Below are positions 18,241-28,295 of a DNA stretch of 64,000 nt, one piece after another (position 1 is the first letter of the stretch; each line of letters starts with the position of its first letter). Where the stretch lies: positions 124,001-188,000 of the forward strand of contig NZ_JABELE010000003.1 of the NCBI RefSeq assembly GCF_013009345.1, in the 5' to 3' direction. A program made the translations under genes and the position numbers. The notes below the pieces were generated by a model. It ran no database searches and had not been told where the DNA came from. It worked only from the letters and a program-made list of their open reading frames with translations. The stretch comes from Acinetobacter geminorum. Lineage in GTDB: Bacteria; Pseudomonadota; Gammaproteobacteria; Pseudomonadales; Moraxellaceae.

Positions 18241-19503
18241 ATGAGTGAAGCTGTTCCCTCAGTTGTTGCGATTGACATTGGGACGCATAAAGTTTCAGTT
18301 TTGATTGGAAAAATTCATGCGCCGGATAACATTCAAGTTATCGGTATGGCAACTGCTCGCAATCGAGGCATGAATAAAGGAAAAATTGTAAGCCTCGATA
18401 AAGTCATTGCTGCGATTAAAAATGCTGTTGCTGAAGCGGAAAATATGGCCGAATGTCGCATTCATAGCGCATGGGTATCTATTCCGAGTACCGAGTTGCA
18501 AAGTTTTTATGCCTCTGGTCGCACACCAGTATCTAATCCGGCACATGTGATTACAACAAATGAAGTCGTGCGCGCGTTAGAATTGGCAAAAGCAAGTCAT
18601 GTGACTTCTGATTACTATTTAGCAAGTGCAGTGCCGTTAGGCTTTGAATTAGGTGATTCTGCTGAATGGGTGCAGAATCCAATTAATATGACTGCGCATA
18701 GTATGACTGGACATTATCAGTTAATGATGATGCCTATAGCGACTATGCAAAACCTTGATCGTGCCATGAAAGGTGCAAATATCGGGGTTGAAAAAATGGT
18801 GGTGTCTTGTCTGGCAACCGCTGAGGCAAGCTTACTGAAAGATGAAAAAGAGTATGGTGTTTGTCTAGTTGATATTGGTGCAGGCATTACCAATCTTGCT
18901 GTTTATCTAGATGGACGTTTGGCTCTAGCGCGTACGTTGCAGCGTGGTGGTGAACACGTTACACGTGATATTGCTGCTGTATTGCAAACCACGACAGAAG
19001 AAGCTGAACGAATTAAAATTCTGCATGGTTGTGTCGATTTAAGTGCTGTTAAGCCAGATCACATGATTCAGGTAGAAGGAATTGATGGCCCTCAAACAAT
19101 TAGCCGAATTGAGTTGTCAGAAATTATTATTGCCCGTTATGAAGAGATCTTTAGCCAGATTCGCGATGAACTCGAACAAAGCGGTGCAATTCATGGTTTA
19201 TACCATGGTGTAGTATTGACAGGGGATGCTTGTCAAATAGAAGGTATGGTGAGTTTAGCTCGTCGTATGTTGGGTGTATCTGCACATTTGGGTAATCCGC
19301 CGTTACAGGTTTATGCTGATGATCAACATCAAGCAGCCTTACGTCGTTCTATGTATGCAACAGCAGCTGGTTTGCTCATGTTTAGCCAAAGTGAGTTGCA
19401 AGATGCTGTTGAAGAGCCTGAAGAGGCAAATGACCGTTCGGTATGGGAACGAATGGTAAATGGCTGGAATGCGTTTAATAGCAAATTAAAAGCCATTTTT
19501 TAG
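18241..19503 (+). CDS. ftsA: Cell division protein FtsA
   Basis: 420 residues, the same as E. coli FtsA. Actin-like ATPase motifs: VVAIDIGTHKVSVLIGK (phosphate 1), CLVDIGAGITNLAVY (phosphate 2), and VLTGDACQIEGM (adenosine region). The C-terminal WERMVNGWNAFNSKLKAIF is the membrane-targeting amphipathic helix that tethers FtsZ. I use ATG 18241; a GTG one codon upstream is in frame. A possible FtsZ promoter lies after it: TTGACA at 19560-19565. Confidence 0.96.
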   Translation: MSEAVPSVVAIDIGTHKVSVLIGKIHAPDNIQVIGMATARNRGMNKGKIVSLDKVIAAIKNAVAEAENMAECRIHSAWVSIPSTELQSFYASGRTPVSNPAHVITTNEVVRALELAKASHVTSDYYLASAVPLGFELGDSAEWVQNPINMTAHSMTGHYQLMMMPIATMQNLDRAMKGANIGVEKMVVSCLATAEASLLKDEKEYGVCLVDIGAGITNLAVYLDGRLALARTLQRGGEHVTRDIAAVLQTTTEEAERIKILHGCVDLSAVKPDHMIQVEGIDGPQTISRIELSEIIIARYEEIFSQIRDELEQSGAIHGLYHGVVLTGDACQIEGMVSLARRMLGVSAHLGNPPLQVYADDQHQAALRRSMYATAAGLLMFSQSELQDAVEEPEEANDRSVWERMVNGWNAFNSKLKAIF

Positions 19504-19667
19504 GATGTATGTATTTATTGGTAGAATTGTTAGGAAGTTGTAAGAGAAAACCGCTGTACTTGACAAGGTTGGTATTGCACAGCATTCTTAAAATTAGTTA
19601 TTTTTGAAAATCAAGGCAGTATACGGGCTGAAGTGACTGCCATAATGTATTAGGAACCCTAAAGGTC

Positions 19668-20843
19668 ATGGCCTCATTTGAATTTATAGAAGATGAACTA
19701 AACGATGGCAACGGTCAAGCCCGTTTCACTGTATTTGGTGTAGGTGGTGGTGGCGGTAATGCCGTTCAACATATGGTGCAGTCTGATATTCAAGGTGTTA
19801 AATTCGTTTGTGCCAATACAGACAAACAAGCACTGGACTGTATGAATGCACCTTTCAAAATTCAGTTAGGCGAGCAAAGTACACGTGGTCTAGGTGCTGG
19901 TGCTAACCCTGAAGTAGGGCAAGTTGCAGCAGAAGAAAGCCGTGAAATCATTCGTCACCACCTTGAAGGTACCGATATGGTTTTCGTTACCGCTGGTATG
20001 GGTGGTGGTACGGGTACTGGCGCAGCGCCTGTTGTGGCTGAAGTTGCCAAAGAAATGGGTATTTTGACTGTTGGTGTAGTTACAACACCATTTAACTTTG
20101 AAGGCCGTCGCCGTTTAAAGTCTGCTGAGCGTGGTATTGAAGCACTTGAAGCACATGTTGATTCATTGATTATTATCCCTAACCAACGCTTATTAAGCGT
20201 ATATGGTGATATTTCAATGAAGGATGCTTATAAAAAAGCTGATGATGTGTTGTTAAACGCTGTACGTAGTATCTTTGATTTGGTTGTTAACCGTGGTCAC
20301 ATTAACCTTGACTTCGCCGATTTGAAAACTGCAATGAGTACTCGCGGTTACGCAATGATGGGTGCTGGTTTAGGCCGTGGTGAAGATCGTGCGCGTCAAG
20401 CTGCTGAACAAGCGATCCGTAGTCCATTACTTGATAACGTAAATATTATTAATGCCAAAGGCGTGTTAATTAACATTACGGGTGGTGATGATATTACGTT
20501 ACGTGAAACAGAAATCATTACTGATGTTGTGAACCAGATTGTTGACCTTGATGAAGGTGAAATCTTCTACGGTACAGTATTTGACCCAGATGCACGTGAT
20601 GAATTACGCGTAACAGTGATTGCAACTGGTTTAACTCGTAATGCAGCAGATGCTGAACCGAGAAAACGTAATACGGTAAGCCATGCATCGTCTCAATCAG
20701 CTCAATCTGTTGATGAAGATGATGTTCCTGCAATCAATAAGCGTCAAAACGCTGATAATGAAGTCAGTAGCACAGCAAGTTCTACTCCGCGTTCTTCTCC
20801 AATGAGTATTCAAGATTACTTGAAAAATCAGCAACGTAAGTAA
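19668..20843 (+). CDS. ftsZ: Cell division GTPase FtsZ
   Basis: 391 residues; tubulin homologue forming the Z ring. The GTP-binding glycine loops [14 protein letters not shown] and [14 protein letters not shown], and the synergy loop region [12 protein letters not shown], are intact. A variable acidic linker (about 320-375, serine/asparagine-rich) leads to the conserved C-terminal tail [12 protein letters not shown] that binds FtsA/ZipA. The 164-base gap after ftsA contains a candidate promoter (TTGACA at 19560). Transcription ends at a hairpin just downstream. Confidence 0.98.
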   Translation: MASFEFIEDELNDGNGQARFTVFGVGGGGGNAVQHMVQSDIQGVKFVCANTDKQALDCMNAPFKIQLGEQSTRGLGAGANPEVGQVAAEESREIIRHHLEGTDMVFVTAGMGGGTGTGAAPVVAEVAKEMGILTVGVVTTPFNFEGRRRLKSAERGIEALEAHVDSLIIIPNQRLLSVYGDISMKDAYKKADDVLLNAVRSIFDLVVNRGHINLDFADLKTAMSTRGYAMMGAGLGRGEDRARQAAEQAIRSPLLDNVNIINAKGVLINITGGDDITLRETEIITDVVNQIVDLDEGEIFYGTVFDPDARDELRVTVIATGLTRNAADAEPRKRNTVSHASSQSAQSVDEDDVPAINKRQNADNEVSSTASSTPRSSPMSIQDYLKNQQRK

Positions 20844-20862
20844 ATAATCGTTAGATTTAATG

Positions 20863-20892
20863 AAAGGCAGTGTTTAAACACTGCCTTTTTTT
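20863..20892 (+). terminator. Terminator after ftsZ
   Basis: AAAGGCAGTGTT, two-base TA centre, AACACTGCCTTTTTTT: strong stem with T run, marking the end of the division operon before lpxC. Confidence 0.9.
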
Positions 20893-20953
20893 ATTTTTGA
20901 TCAATGACTAAATATGCTAACGTATAGCGGTTTTAAAAAAGAAGTTACAAAGC

Positions 20954-21856
20954 ATGGTGAAACAACGTACTCTCAATCGTGTGGTAAAAGCGAGTGGAAT
21001 AGGTCTTCATAGCGGTCAAAAAGTGATGATCAATTTCATTCCACATACCGTGGATGGAGGTATTGTATTTCGCCGTATCGATTTGGATCCACCTGTCGAT
21101 ATCCCTGCCAATGCTTTATTGATTCAAGAAGCTTTTATGTGTTCCAACTTGGTAACGGGAGATATAAAAGTAGGAACAATTGAGCATGTAATGAGTGCAA
21201 TTGCAGGTTTAGGAATTGATAACCTGATTGTTGAGGTGTCAGCTTCTGAAGTTCCAATTATGGATGGAAGTGCCGGTCCATTTATTTACCTTTTAATGCA
21301 AGGTGGATTACGTGAACTGGATGCACCGAAAAAATTCATTAGAATATTAAAACCAGTTGAAGCACTCATCGATGATAAGAAAGCAATTTTCAGCCCTCAC
21401 AATGGTTTTCAATTAAATTTCACGATTGATTTTGACCATCCGGCATTTGCTAAAGAATATCAATCTGCCACGATCGACTTTTCGACCGAAACTTTTGTTT
21501 ATGAAGTCAGTGAAGCACGTACTTTTGGTTTCATGAAAGATCTGGATTACCTGAAGGCAAATAATTTAGCACTAGGTGCAAGTTTAGATAATGCAATTGG
21601 TGTAGATGATACAGGTGTAGTCAATGAAGAAGGTTTACGTTTCGCTGATGAATTCGTTAGACATAAAATATTAGATGCAGTAGGTGATTTGTATTTGCTT
21701 GGTCATCAAATTATTGCCAAGTTCGATGGCTATAAATCAGGACATGCTTTAAATAATCAGTTGTTACGCAATGTTCAAAGTGATCCGAGTAATTATGAAA
21801 TTGTAACATTTGATGACGAGAATCAATGTCCAATTCCATATGTGAGCGTGACATAA
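20954..21856 (+). CDS. lpxC: UDP-3-O-acyl-N-acetylglucosamine deacetylase LpxC
   Basis: 300 residues; committed step of lipid A synthesis. Begins [24 protein letters not shown]. Zinc ligands are in GTIEHVMSA and the late [15 protein letters not shown]; the catalytic His is in the GHQ/SGHALNN stretch, with [12 protein letters not shown] between. In Acinetobacter, loss-of-function of lpxC abolishes lipooligosaccharide and confers colistin resistance (known for the genus); the reading frame here is intact. It has its own promoter region after the ftsZ terminator. Confidence 0.97.
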   Translation: MVKQRTLNRVVKASGIGLHSGQKVMINFIPHTVDGGIVFRRIDLDPPVDIPANALLIQEAFMCSNLVTGDIKVGTIEHVMSAIAGLGIDNLIVEVSASEVPIMDGSAGPFIYLLMQGGLRELDAPKKFIRILKPVEALIDDKKAIFSPHNGFQLNFTIDFDHPAFAKEYQSATIDFSTETFVYEVSEARTFGFMKDLDYLKANNLALGASLDNAIGVDDTGVVNEEGLRFADEFVRHKILDAVGDLYLLGHQIIAKFDGYKSGHALNNQLLRNVQSDPSNYEIVTFDDENQCPIPYVSVT

Positions 21857-21953
21857 GTCATTGTCTTTACTTGGCTATGTTATAATGTAACATTAAAAAG
21901 TGTGATTATTATCACATAATAAGAACGATTCTAATTAAGAAATATAAAGCTCA

Positions 21954-22394
21954 TCATTTTTTATTGCTTGCCAAACGTAGTAAAGCTTGGCTAAGCTTAG
22001 GGTCGCTCACAAAGTCGGCTGCACTACGTAACATTTCTTGTGTTTCCGGGGGGATGGGTTTAGATGGCTCAGATGAGGGTGTATTTGAAATAGTTTTATT
22101 TCTTAATCGAACCTGAATTCTTTGTAGGTCTTTTAGGCCTTCGAGCTGAGATAATTTAGATACATATTGGTTCTGTAAATAACTGAGTTGACTAATCATC
22201 GCTTGATTTTCACCAGTAATGATTAAAGAGCCATTTTGATAACACACAACCTGCCATTGTTCCGGTTGGGGCAATAAGGGTTGGATAATTTTCGTAAGTC
22301 TTTGCCATTGCGCGACTTGCGTTGTTAGAAACGTAAGGTTTCCTGTTTTTATGTGTTTTCCGGTTTGTTGAAAAACGTTATCGGGTTTGGACAT
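21954..22394 (-). CDS. dciA: DciA-like replicative helicase loader (DUF721)
   Basis: 146 residues. N-terminal half is a compact alpha-beta domain (LTFLTTQVAQWQRLTKIIQPLLPQPEQW, VVCYQNGSLIITGENQAMISQLSYLQNQYVSKL) of the DUF721/DciA type, with IQRVQVRLR-like strand DLQRIQVRLRNK; the C-terminus has a proline-rich linker then a helical ETQEMLRSAADFVSDPKLSQALLRLA. DciA loads the DnaB helicase in bacteria without DnaC. Position next to lpxC agrees with Pseudomonas gene order. The start could be ATG 22400; GAGA fits 22394 better. Assignment is by pattern and context. Confidence 0.75.
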   Translation of the reverse strand: MSKPDNVFQQTGKHIKTGNLTFLTTQVAQWQRLTKIIQPLLPQPEQWQVVCYQNGSLIITGENQAMISQLSYLQNQYVSKLSQLEGLKDLQRIQVRLRNKTISNTPSSEPSKPIPPETQEMLRSAADFVSDPKLSQALLRLASNKK

Positions 22395-22500
22395 GGTCAT
22401 TCTCGGATAGATTCTTGTCTTAATCTTAAGCGTTCATTTCAATTGATATCAAGGAAGAGATCATAAGGAACTTGAGTAAGAACAGTTTCAAGAGGTTTTT

Positions 22501-23193
22501 ATGCACACGCGTCGTATTTTATTAGCGTTTTCACTTGCCGCTTCGGCAGCATCAGTTGCTTTTGCAGATTATCAAACAATTAACCAGTCTACTGACTCAG
22601 ATCGATTGGAACAGCTATCAAAAACATTATCTCAAGGTTCATATACTCATCCTGATGATTTAGATCTTCCGGCGAGTGCGAAAGTTTCAGTGACCTTACG
22701 CCAAAAAACAGTTGAACTCAATAATGAGTCGCTCGCAAAGAAGTACGGTAACACAACAGCAAAAAATTCTTTTAATGCCTCTTCTTCAAATTCTTACTCT
22801 TGGTTAGTTTCTCATCCTCTTCCTGATACTGTACGAGTTTCTTCAAACTTTGGTGGTCGCACCATGGGTGGTCGTGCAGAACATCATGGCGGTTTAGATC
22901 TGGCTGCTCCGAGTGGTACACCAATCTACGCTACAGGCCCAGGTATTGTAACTAAATCTGGCTGGGGCACTGGCTATGGTCAATATGTTGAAATTAACCA
23001 TGGCAATGGTTATTTAACGCGTTATGCTCATGCTTCACGTTTAATGGTGCGTGTAGGCGACCAAGTATCTGCAGGTGAACATATTGCTAATGTAGGGTGT
23101 ACAGGTCGCTGTACAGGTCCGCATTTGCATTATGAAGTTGTAAAAGATGGGCAACGTAAAAACCCAACTACTTACTTGGCGATGCTTCCATAA
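22501..23193 (+). CDS. M23-family (LytM) endopeptidase
   Basis: 230 residues with a signal peptide (MHTRRILLAFSLAASAASVAFA, cleavage about residue 22), a linker, then a C-terminal M23 domain (about 115-225): HHGGLDLAAPSGTPIYA gives the HxxxD zinc ligands, GYGQYVEINHGNGYLTRYAH and GPHLHYEVV the HxH. All zinc ligands are present, so it should be an active peptidoglycan peptidase rather than an EnvC-like degenerate activator. A CTGRC pair of cysteines near residue 200 may form a disulfide. Divergent from dciA and ended by a strong terminator. Confidence 0.9.
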   Translation: MHTRRILLAFSLAASAASVAFADYQTINQSTDSDRLEQLSKTLSQGSYTHPDDLDLPASAKVSVTLRQKTVELNNESLAKKYGNTTAKNSFNASSSNSYSWLVSHPLPDTVRVSSNFGGRTMGGRAEHHGGLDLAAPSGTPIYATGPGIVTKSGWGTGYGQYVEINHGNGYLTRYAHASRLMVRVGDQVSAGEHIANVGCTGRCTGPHLHYEVVKDGQRKNPTTYLAMLP

Positions 23194-23273
23194 AAGCATA
23201 GTTAAAAAAAGCAAGGTTATTAAATTTATGAATCTAAAACTAAGCTAAACTTTTTTTAACGCAAAGATTGTAT

Positions 23274-23301
23274 AAAAAAACGCCATTATTGGCGTTTTTT
23301 T
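23274..23301 (+). terminator. Terminator after the M23 peptidase
   Basis: A run, CGCCA, loop TTAT, TGGCG, T run; about 80 bases after the stop codon. Confidence 0.88.
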
Positions 23302-23443
23302 GTTATTTTGTTTACTGCTCGGTCAATGACTATTCATTCAGAAAATAATAGGGCCCCCTCACATTCACCCGAGGCAATAACTTGAAAGGGGTAAAACATG
23401 GTAAAAATACAAAGTAGATTAGAGAACAAGGAACAGGTGAATT

Positions 23444-26161
23444 ATGGCGTTTTACGGTGACTCCGACGCACAAGAAACCCAAGAATGGCAAGATGCATTC
23501 GATTCAGTTTTACAACATATGGGAACTGAACGAGCGGCATTCTTGTTGGAAAAACTTTACCAACAAGCAATTGCTAAGCATGTTCCAATTCAACGTCTCA
23601 ATACACCTTACTTAAATACAATTTCTGTTGAAGAACAACCTGCAATGCCAGGCGACCAAGATATGGAACGCCGTATTCGTGCATTGATTCGTTGGAATGC
23701 CTTAGCAATGGTACTTCGTGCGAATAAAACAGGTGATGATTTAGGTGGACACTTGGCGAGTTTCGCATCAAGTGCAACATTATATGACGTAGGTTTTAAC
23801 CATTTCTTCCGCGCAAACAGCAATAGCTTTGGCGGAGATATGATTTATTACCAAGGGCACTGTGCTCCTGGTATTTATGCACGTTCATTCCTTGAAGGAC
23901 GTTTAACTGAAGAGCAGTTAAGTAATTTCCGTCGTGAAGTTGGCGGTAACGGTTTACCAAGCTATCCACATCCATATTTAATGCCTGACTATTGGCAATT
24001 CCCAACCGTATCAATGGGTCTTGGTCCAATCATGTCGATTTATCAAGCACATATTCAAAAATATTTGATGAACCGTGGCTTGATCAAAGAAGAAGATCGT
24101 AAAGTTTGGGCTTATCTTGGCGATGGTGAGATGGATGAGCCAGAAAGTACTGGTGCGATTTCACTTGCTGGTCGTGAAAAGCTTGATAACCTTATTTGGG
24201 TGGTTAACTGTAACTTACAGCGTTTAGATGGTCCGGTACGTGGTAACGGTAAAATCATTCAAGAGTTAGAATCTTTATTCCGTGGTGCGGGCTGGCGTGT
24301 CATTAAAGTGGTATGGGGTCGTCATTGGGACCCACTTCTTGCAAAAGACACCTCAGGCGCTTTGAAAGCGGTAATGGAAGAGACAGTTGATGGTGAGTAC
24401 CAACGCTATCAAGTGAAAGGTGGTGCATACACGCGTGAGAAATTCTTTGGCAAGTACCCAGAAGCTGCGGAACTTGTAAAAGATTTAAGCGATGAAGACA
24501 TCGATAATCTCAACCGTGGTGGTCATGACCCTTACAAAGTGTTTGCTGCATATGCAGAAGCAATGAAAGCAAAAGGTCAACCAACAGTTATTCTTGCGAA
24601 AACTGTTAAAGGTTACGGTTTGTCTGAAGAAATTGAAGCGGTGAACAAAACTCACCAAATCAAAAAAATGCAGATTGACTCTTTGAAATATGTACGTGAC
24701 CGTTTCAATCTTCCATTTACAGACGATAAGTTAGAAGAGCTTCCATTCTACCGCCCAAGTGAAAACTCTCCAGAAATGAAGTATATGAAGGCGCGTCGTG
24801 AAGCGTTAGGTGGTTACCTACCTGCACGTCGTAAAGAGAGTGAAATCTTAGCGATTCCTGAATTATCTGTATTTGATGCTGTATTAAATGGTTCAGGTGG
24901 TAAAGAACAATCTACTACGATGGTGATGGTTCGTTTAATTGCTTCTTTACTCAAAGAAAAAGCAATTAAAGACCGCGTAGTACCAATTGTTCCAGATGAA
25001 GCACGTACTTTTGGTCTGGAAGGTATGTTCCGTCAGCTCGGTATCTATGCTGCTCACGGTCAAAAATATACCCCAGAAGACCAAGAACAATTAATGCATT
25101 ACCGTGAAGCAAGTGACGGTCACATGCTACAAGAAGGGATTAACGAAGCTGGTGCGATGAGTGCATGGGCTGCGTTGGCAACAAGTTATTCAACGAATAA
25201 CTTGCCAATGATTCCAATGTATATGTACTACTCAATGTTCGGTTTCCAACGTATTGGTGACATTGCGTGGGCAGCAGGTGATGCGCAAGCTCAAGGTTTC
25301 TTGTTGGGTGCAACTGCTGGTCGTACCACATTGAACGGTGAAGGTCTACAGCACCAAGATGGTCATTCGCATATCTTGGCGAACACGATTCCAAACTGTG
25401 TATCTTATGATCCATGTTTTGGTTATGAGTTAGCTGTAATCGTGCATGACGGTTTAAAACGTATGTATGTGAACCAAGAGCGTGTGTTCTACTACTTAAC
25501 TGTAATGAACGAAAACTACGAGCATCCTGCAATGCCTGAAGGCGCTGAGGAAGGCATTAAACGTGGTATGTACTTGTTCGAAAAAGATGAAAAAGCAACT
25601 GTCCAATTACTTGGTTCAGGTGTGATTCTTCGTGAAGTGATCAAGGCTGCGAAAATCTTACGTGATGAATACCAAATCCATTCAAATGTTTGGAGTGTAA
25701 CAAGCTTCAATGAGTTGTCACGTGATGGTATGGCATGTGAAGAATACAACCGTTTACACCCACTTTCTGAAGAAGTGAAAGAATCTTGGGTATCTAAACA
25801 GTTACGTGGTACAGAAGGTATCGTTGTTTCAGCAACAGACCATATGCGTGCTTATAGCGAACAAATCCGTGCGTATCTTCCAGATGGTCGCCCATTTGTT
25901 GCATTAGGTACAGATGGATACGGTCGTTCAGATACACGTGCTAACTTACGTAGTTTCTTTGGTGTTGATGCTGCACATATCGTTGTTGCTACTTTGAAAA
26001 AATTAGCTGACGAAGGTGAAGTGGACGCACGTTTAGTTAAAGACGCAATTTCTAACTTTGAGTTAGATACTGACCGTCCAGTGGCATGGGCTCCTCAAGC
26101 GCATCCAGAAGTTCAGGCAGTTGCTGAATATAATGAAACGCAAACAGGTGAGGGGAACTAA
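23444..26161 (+). CDS. aceE: Pyruvate dehydrogenase E1 component, homodimeric
   Basis: 905 residues; thiamine-diphosphate enzyme decarboxylating pyruvate and transferring acetyl to lipoyl-E2. The ThDP motif GDGEMDEPESTGA...NLIWVVNCNLQRLDG, HFFRANSNSFGGDMIYYQGH and the central TARTFGLEGMFRQLGIYA-type segment (ARTFGLEGM) match gamma-proteobacterial homodimeric E1. ATG 23444 has AAGGA upstream. aceF begins two bases after the stop; both are one operon. Confidence 0.97.
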   Translation: MAFYGDSDAQETQEWQDAFDSVLQHMGTERAAFLLEKLYQQAIAKHVPIQRLNTPYLNTISVEEQPAMPGDQDMERRIRALIRWNALAMVLRANKTGDDLGGHLASFASSATLYDVGFNHFFRANSNSFGGDMIYYQGHCAPGIYARSFLEGRLTEEQLSNFRREVGGNGLPSYPHPYLMPDYWQFPTVSMGLGPIMSIYQAHIQKYLMNRGLIKEEDRKVWAYLGDGEMDEPESTGAISLAGREKLDNLIWVVNCNLQRLDGPVRGNGKIIQELESLFRGAGWRVIKVVWGRHWDPLLAKDTSGALKAVMEETVDGEYQRYQVKGGAYTREKFFGKYPEAAELVKDLSDEDIDNLNRGGHDPYKVFAAYAEAMKAKGQPTVILAKTVKGYGLSEEIEAVNKTHQIKKMQIDSLKYVRDRFNLPFTDDKLEELPFYRPSENSPEMKYMKARREALGGYLPARRKESEILAIPELSVFDAVLNGSGGKEQSTTMVMVRLIASLLKEKAIKDRVVPIVPDEARTFGLEGMFRQLGIYAAHGQKYTPEDQEQLMHYREASDGHMLQEGINEAGAMSAWAALATSYSTNNLPMIPMYMYYSMFGFQRIGDIAWAAGDAQAQGFLLGATAGRTTLNGEGLQHQDGHSHILANTIPNCVSYDPCFGYELAVIVHDGLKRMYVNQERVFYYLTVMNENYEHPAMPEGAEEGIKRGMYLFEKDEKATVQLLGSGVILREVIKAAKILRDEYQIHSNVWSVTSFNELSRDGMACEEYNRLHPLSEEVKESWVSKQLRGTEGIVVSATDHMRAYSEQIRAYLPDGRPFVALGTDGYGRSDTRANLRSFFGVDAAHIVVATLKKLADEGEVDARLVKDAISNFELDTDRPVAWAPQAHPEVQAVAEYNETQTGEGN

Positions 26162-26163
26162 GC

Positions 26164-28149
26164 ATGCAAATTAAGACCCCTGATATTGGTGTAGACAAAG
26201 CAGTTGTTGCTGAAATTTTAGTAAAAGTTGGCGACAGTATTGCAGAAAATGACAGCCTTGTTTTGCTTGAGTCAGATAAAGCCTCTGTTGAAGTGCCTAG
26301 CACTTCAGCAGGTGTGGTGAAAAGCATCTTAATCAAAGAAGGTGATAGCGTAACTGAAGGTACGGTATTGCTTGAACTTGAAGCTGAGGGTGCTGCACCA
26401 GTAGCTCAAGCAGAAGAAGCTCCAAAAGCTGCTCCAGCAGCTGAACAAACAGCAGCACCGGCAGCGGCTCAACAGCCCTCAACTGCTGCTCAACCAGCAA
26501 CGGCAACAACTAGCCAAGTGGTTGAAGTTCAAGTTCCCGATATTGGTGTTGAAAAAGCACTAGTTGGTGAGATTTTAGTAAAAGTTGGCGAACAAATCGA
26601 TGTTGAACAAAGCATCGTTGTGGTTGAGTCTGACAAAGCAACTGTAGAAGTACCAAGCAGTGTTGCAGGTACTGTAGAAAGCATTCAAGTTAAAGAAGGC
26701 GATACAGTTAAAGAAGGTGTTGTTCTTATTCAAGTAAAAACAACATCTGCATCTAGTGCGCCAGCTGAGGCACCTGCTTCTACAACAGCAGCTCCGGCAG
26801 CAGCAGCTACACCAGCTCAGCAAGAAACTGTAGCATCGACTGCTACTCAATCTGGACCAGTTGATATTAACGTTCCTGATTTGGGTGTAGATAAAGCAGT
26901 TGTTGCTGAAATTTTGGTACAAGTTGGCGATAAAGTTGATGTAGACCAAAGCCTTGTTGTGGTTGAGTCAGATAAAGCGACTGTTGAAGTTCCAAGTACT
27001 GTTGCTGGCGTTGTGAAAGCGATTCACTTGCAAGCAGGCCAACAGGTTTCACAAGGTATATTACTTGCAACAATTGAAGCTGAAGGCCAAGCACCTGCTG
27101 CGGCACCAGCGGCAAAAGCAGAAGTAGCTCCAGCTCCACAGGCAGCAGCACCTAAAGCGGCAGCTCCTACTCCGACTCAGGCTGTATCTGCTCCAGCGTC
27201 TGGTAGTGATAAGTTAACCAAAGAACAAGAAGCTGAAAATGCTAAAGTTTATGCAGGACCAGCTGTTCGTAAGCTTGCTCGTGAACTTGGTGTAGTTTTA
27301 TCTCAAGTTAAAACTTCTGGTGAACATGGCCGTGTTGTTAAAGAAGATATCTTTGCGTATGTGAAGACTCGTTTAACTGCGCCACAAGCTGCACCGGTTG
27401 CTGCGGCTGCACCAGCTGTTTCAGGTTTGCCAAAGCTTCCTGACTTCACTGCGTTTGGTGGTGTAGAAGAAAAAGTACTGACGCGTTTGCAGCAAGTATC
27501 AATTCCGCAATTGTCGTTGAACAACTTTATTCCGCAAGTCACTCAGTTTGATTTGGCTGATATTACTGAGTTGGAAGATTGGCGCAATGAGCTAAAAGGC
27601 AACTTCAAAAAAGAAGGTATCAGCCTGACGATTATGGCGTTCATTATCAAAGCGGTTGCGTATTTGTTGAAAGAAGAGCGTGAATTCGCAGGTCATCTAT
27701 CTGATGACGGTAAATCAGTGCTCTTGCGCAATGAAATCCATATGGGAATTGCGGTAGCAACACCTGATGGTTTAACTGTGCCAGTACTTCGTAACCCAGA
27801 CCAAAAATCAATTAAGCAAATTGCAGTTGAATTGGGTGTGTTAGGTCAAAAAGCACGTGATAAGAAATTAACACCGAAAGACTTGCAAGGTGCGAATTTC
27901 ACTATTTCAAGTTTGGGCGCAATAGGTGGTACAGCATTTACACCACTTGTGAACTGGCCGCAAGTTGCGATTTTGGGTATTTCACCTGCAACGATGCAAC
28001 CGGTTTGGAATGGTAAAGACTTTGATCCACGCTTAATGTTGCCGTTGTCGTTGTCTTATGACCACCGTGTAATTAATGGTGCAGATGCGGCTCGCTTTAC
28101 TAATAAGCTTACGAAACTTCTTAAAGATATTCGTACTTTATTAATCTAA
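26164..28149 (+). CDS. aceF: Pyruvate dehydrogenase E2, dihydrolipoamide acetyltransferase (three lipoyl domains)
   Basis: 661 residues. Three tandem lipoyl domains carry the lipoylated lysines at about 39, 158 and 271 (SDKA motifs), joined by Ala/Pro-rich linkers; a peripheral subunit-binding domain at about 361-400 (YAGPAVRKLARELGV...GRVVKEDI); and the catalytic core ending SYDHRVINGADAARF. The active site is His634 with HxxxN instead of HxxxD, the variant I also know from Pseudomonas and Azotobacter E2p. No lpd gene follows; a terminator does. The internal repeats are the lipoyl domains, not inserted DNA. Confidence 0.96.
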   Translation: MQIKTPDIGVDKAVVAEILVKVGDSIAENDSLVLLESDKASVEVPSTSAGVVKSILIKEGDSVTEGTVLLELEAEGAAPVAQAEEAPKAAPAAEQTAAPAAAQQPSTAAQPATATTSQVVEVQVPDIGVEKALVGEILVKVGEQIDVEQSIVVVESDKATVEVPSSVAGTVESIQVKEGDTVKEGVVLIQVKTTSASSAPAEAPASTTAAPAAAATPAQQETVASTATQSGPVDINVPDLGVDKAVVAEILVQVGDKVDVDQSLVVVESDKATVEVPSTVAGVVKAIHLQAGQQVSQGILLATIEAEGQAPAAAPAAKAEVAPAPQAAAPKAAAPTPTQAVSAPASGSDKLTKEQEAENAKVYAGPAVRKLARELGVVLSQVKTSGEHGRVVKEDIFAYVKTRLTAPQAAPVAAAAPAVSGLPKLPDFTAFGGVEEKVLTRLQQVSIPQLSLNNFIPQVTQFDLADITELEDWRNELKGNFKKEGISLTIMAFIIKAVAYLLKEEREFAGHLSDDGKSVLLRNEIHMGIAVATPDGLTVPVLRNPDQKSIKQIAVELGVLGQKARDKKLTPKDLQGANFTISSLGAIGGTAFTPLVNWPQVAILGISPATMQPVWNGKDFDPRLMLPLSLSYDHRVINGADAARFTNKLTKLLKDIRTLLI

Positions 28150-28168
28150 TATTTTTAAATGAATCATT

Positions 28169-28198
28169 AAAACCTCGCTTCGGCGGGGTTTTATTTTG
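28169..28198 (+). terminator. Terminator after aceF
   Basis: AAAACCTCGC, loop TTCG, GCGGGGTTTT followed by ATTTT: ten-base-pair stem (one G-T pair) with a UUCG loop, closing the aceEF operon without an lpd gene. Confidence 0.88.
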
Positions 28199-28295
28199 AT
28201 ATTTAATTTAATTGGTTTTAAGTTAATCTAAAGACAAAAAATGAAGTGTCGAGAGAGGAGAAATTTCTCGTTATTAGGTAAAGGAGAAAGAATAA

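Noticed and set aside
21901..21916. TGTGAT...ATCACA hairpin between lpxC and dciA
   Set aside because: Only a 6-bp AT-rich stem with no T run; too weak to call a terminator, and the CRP-like appearance has the wrong spacing.
25140..25532. 130-codon minus-strand open frame inside aceE
   Set aside because: Antisense shadow of a highly conserved gene, with no ribosome binding site or recognisable domain.
26575..26949. 124-codon minus-strand frame and repetitive sequence within aceF
   Set aside because: The repeats are the three lipoyl domains and Ala/Pro linkers; the antisense frame is Cys/Ser-rich shadow sequence.
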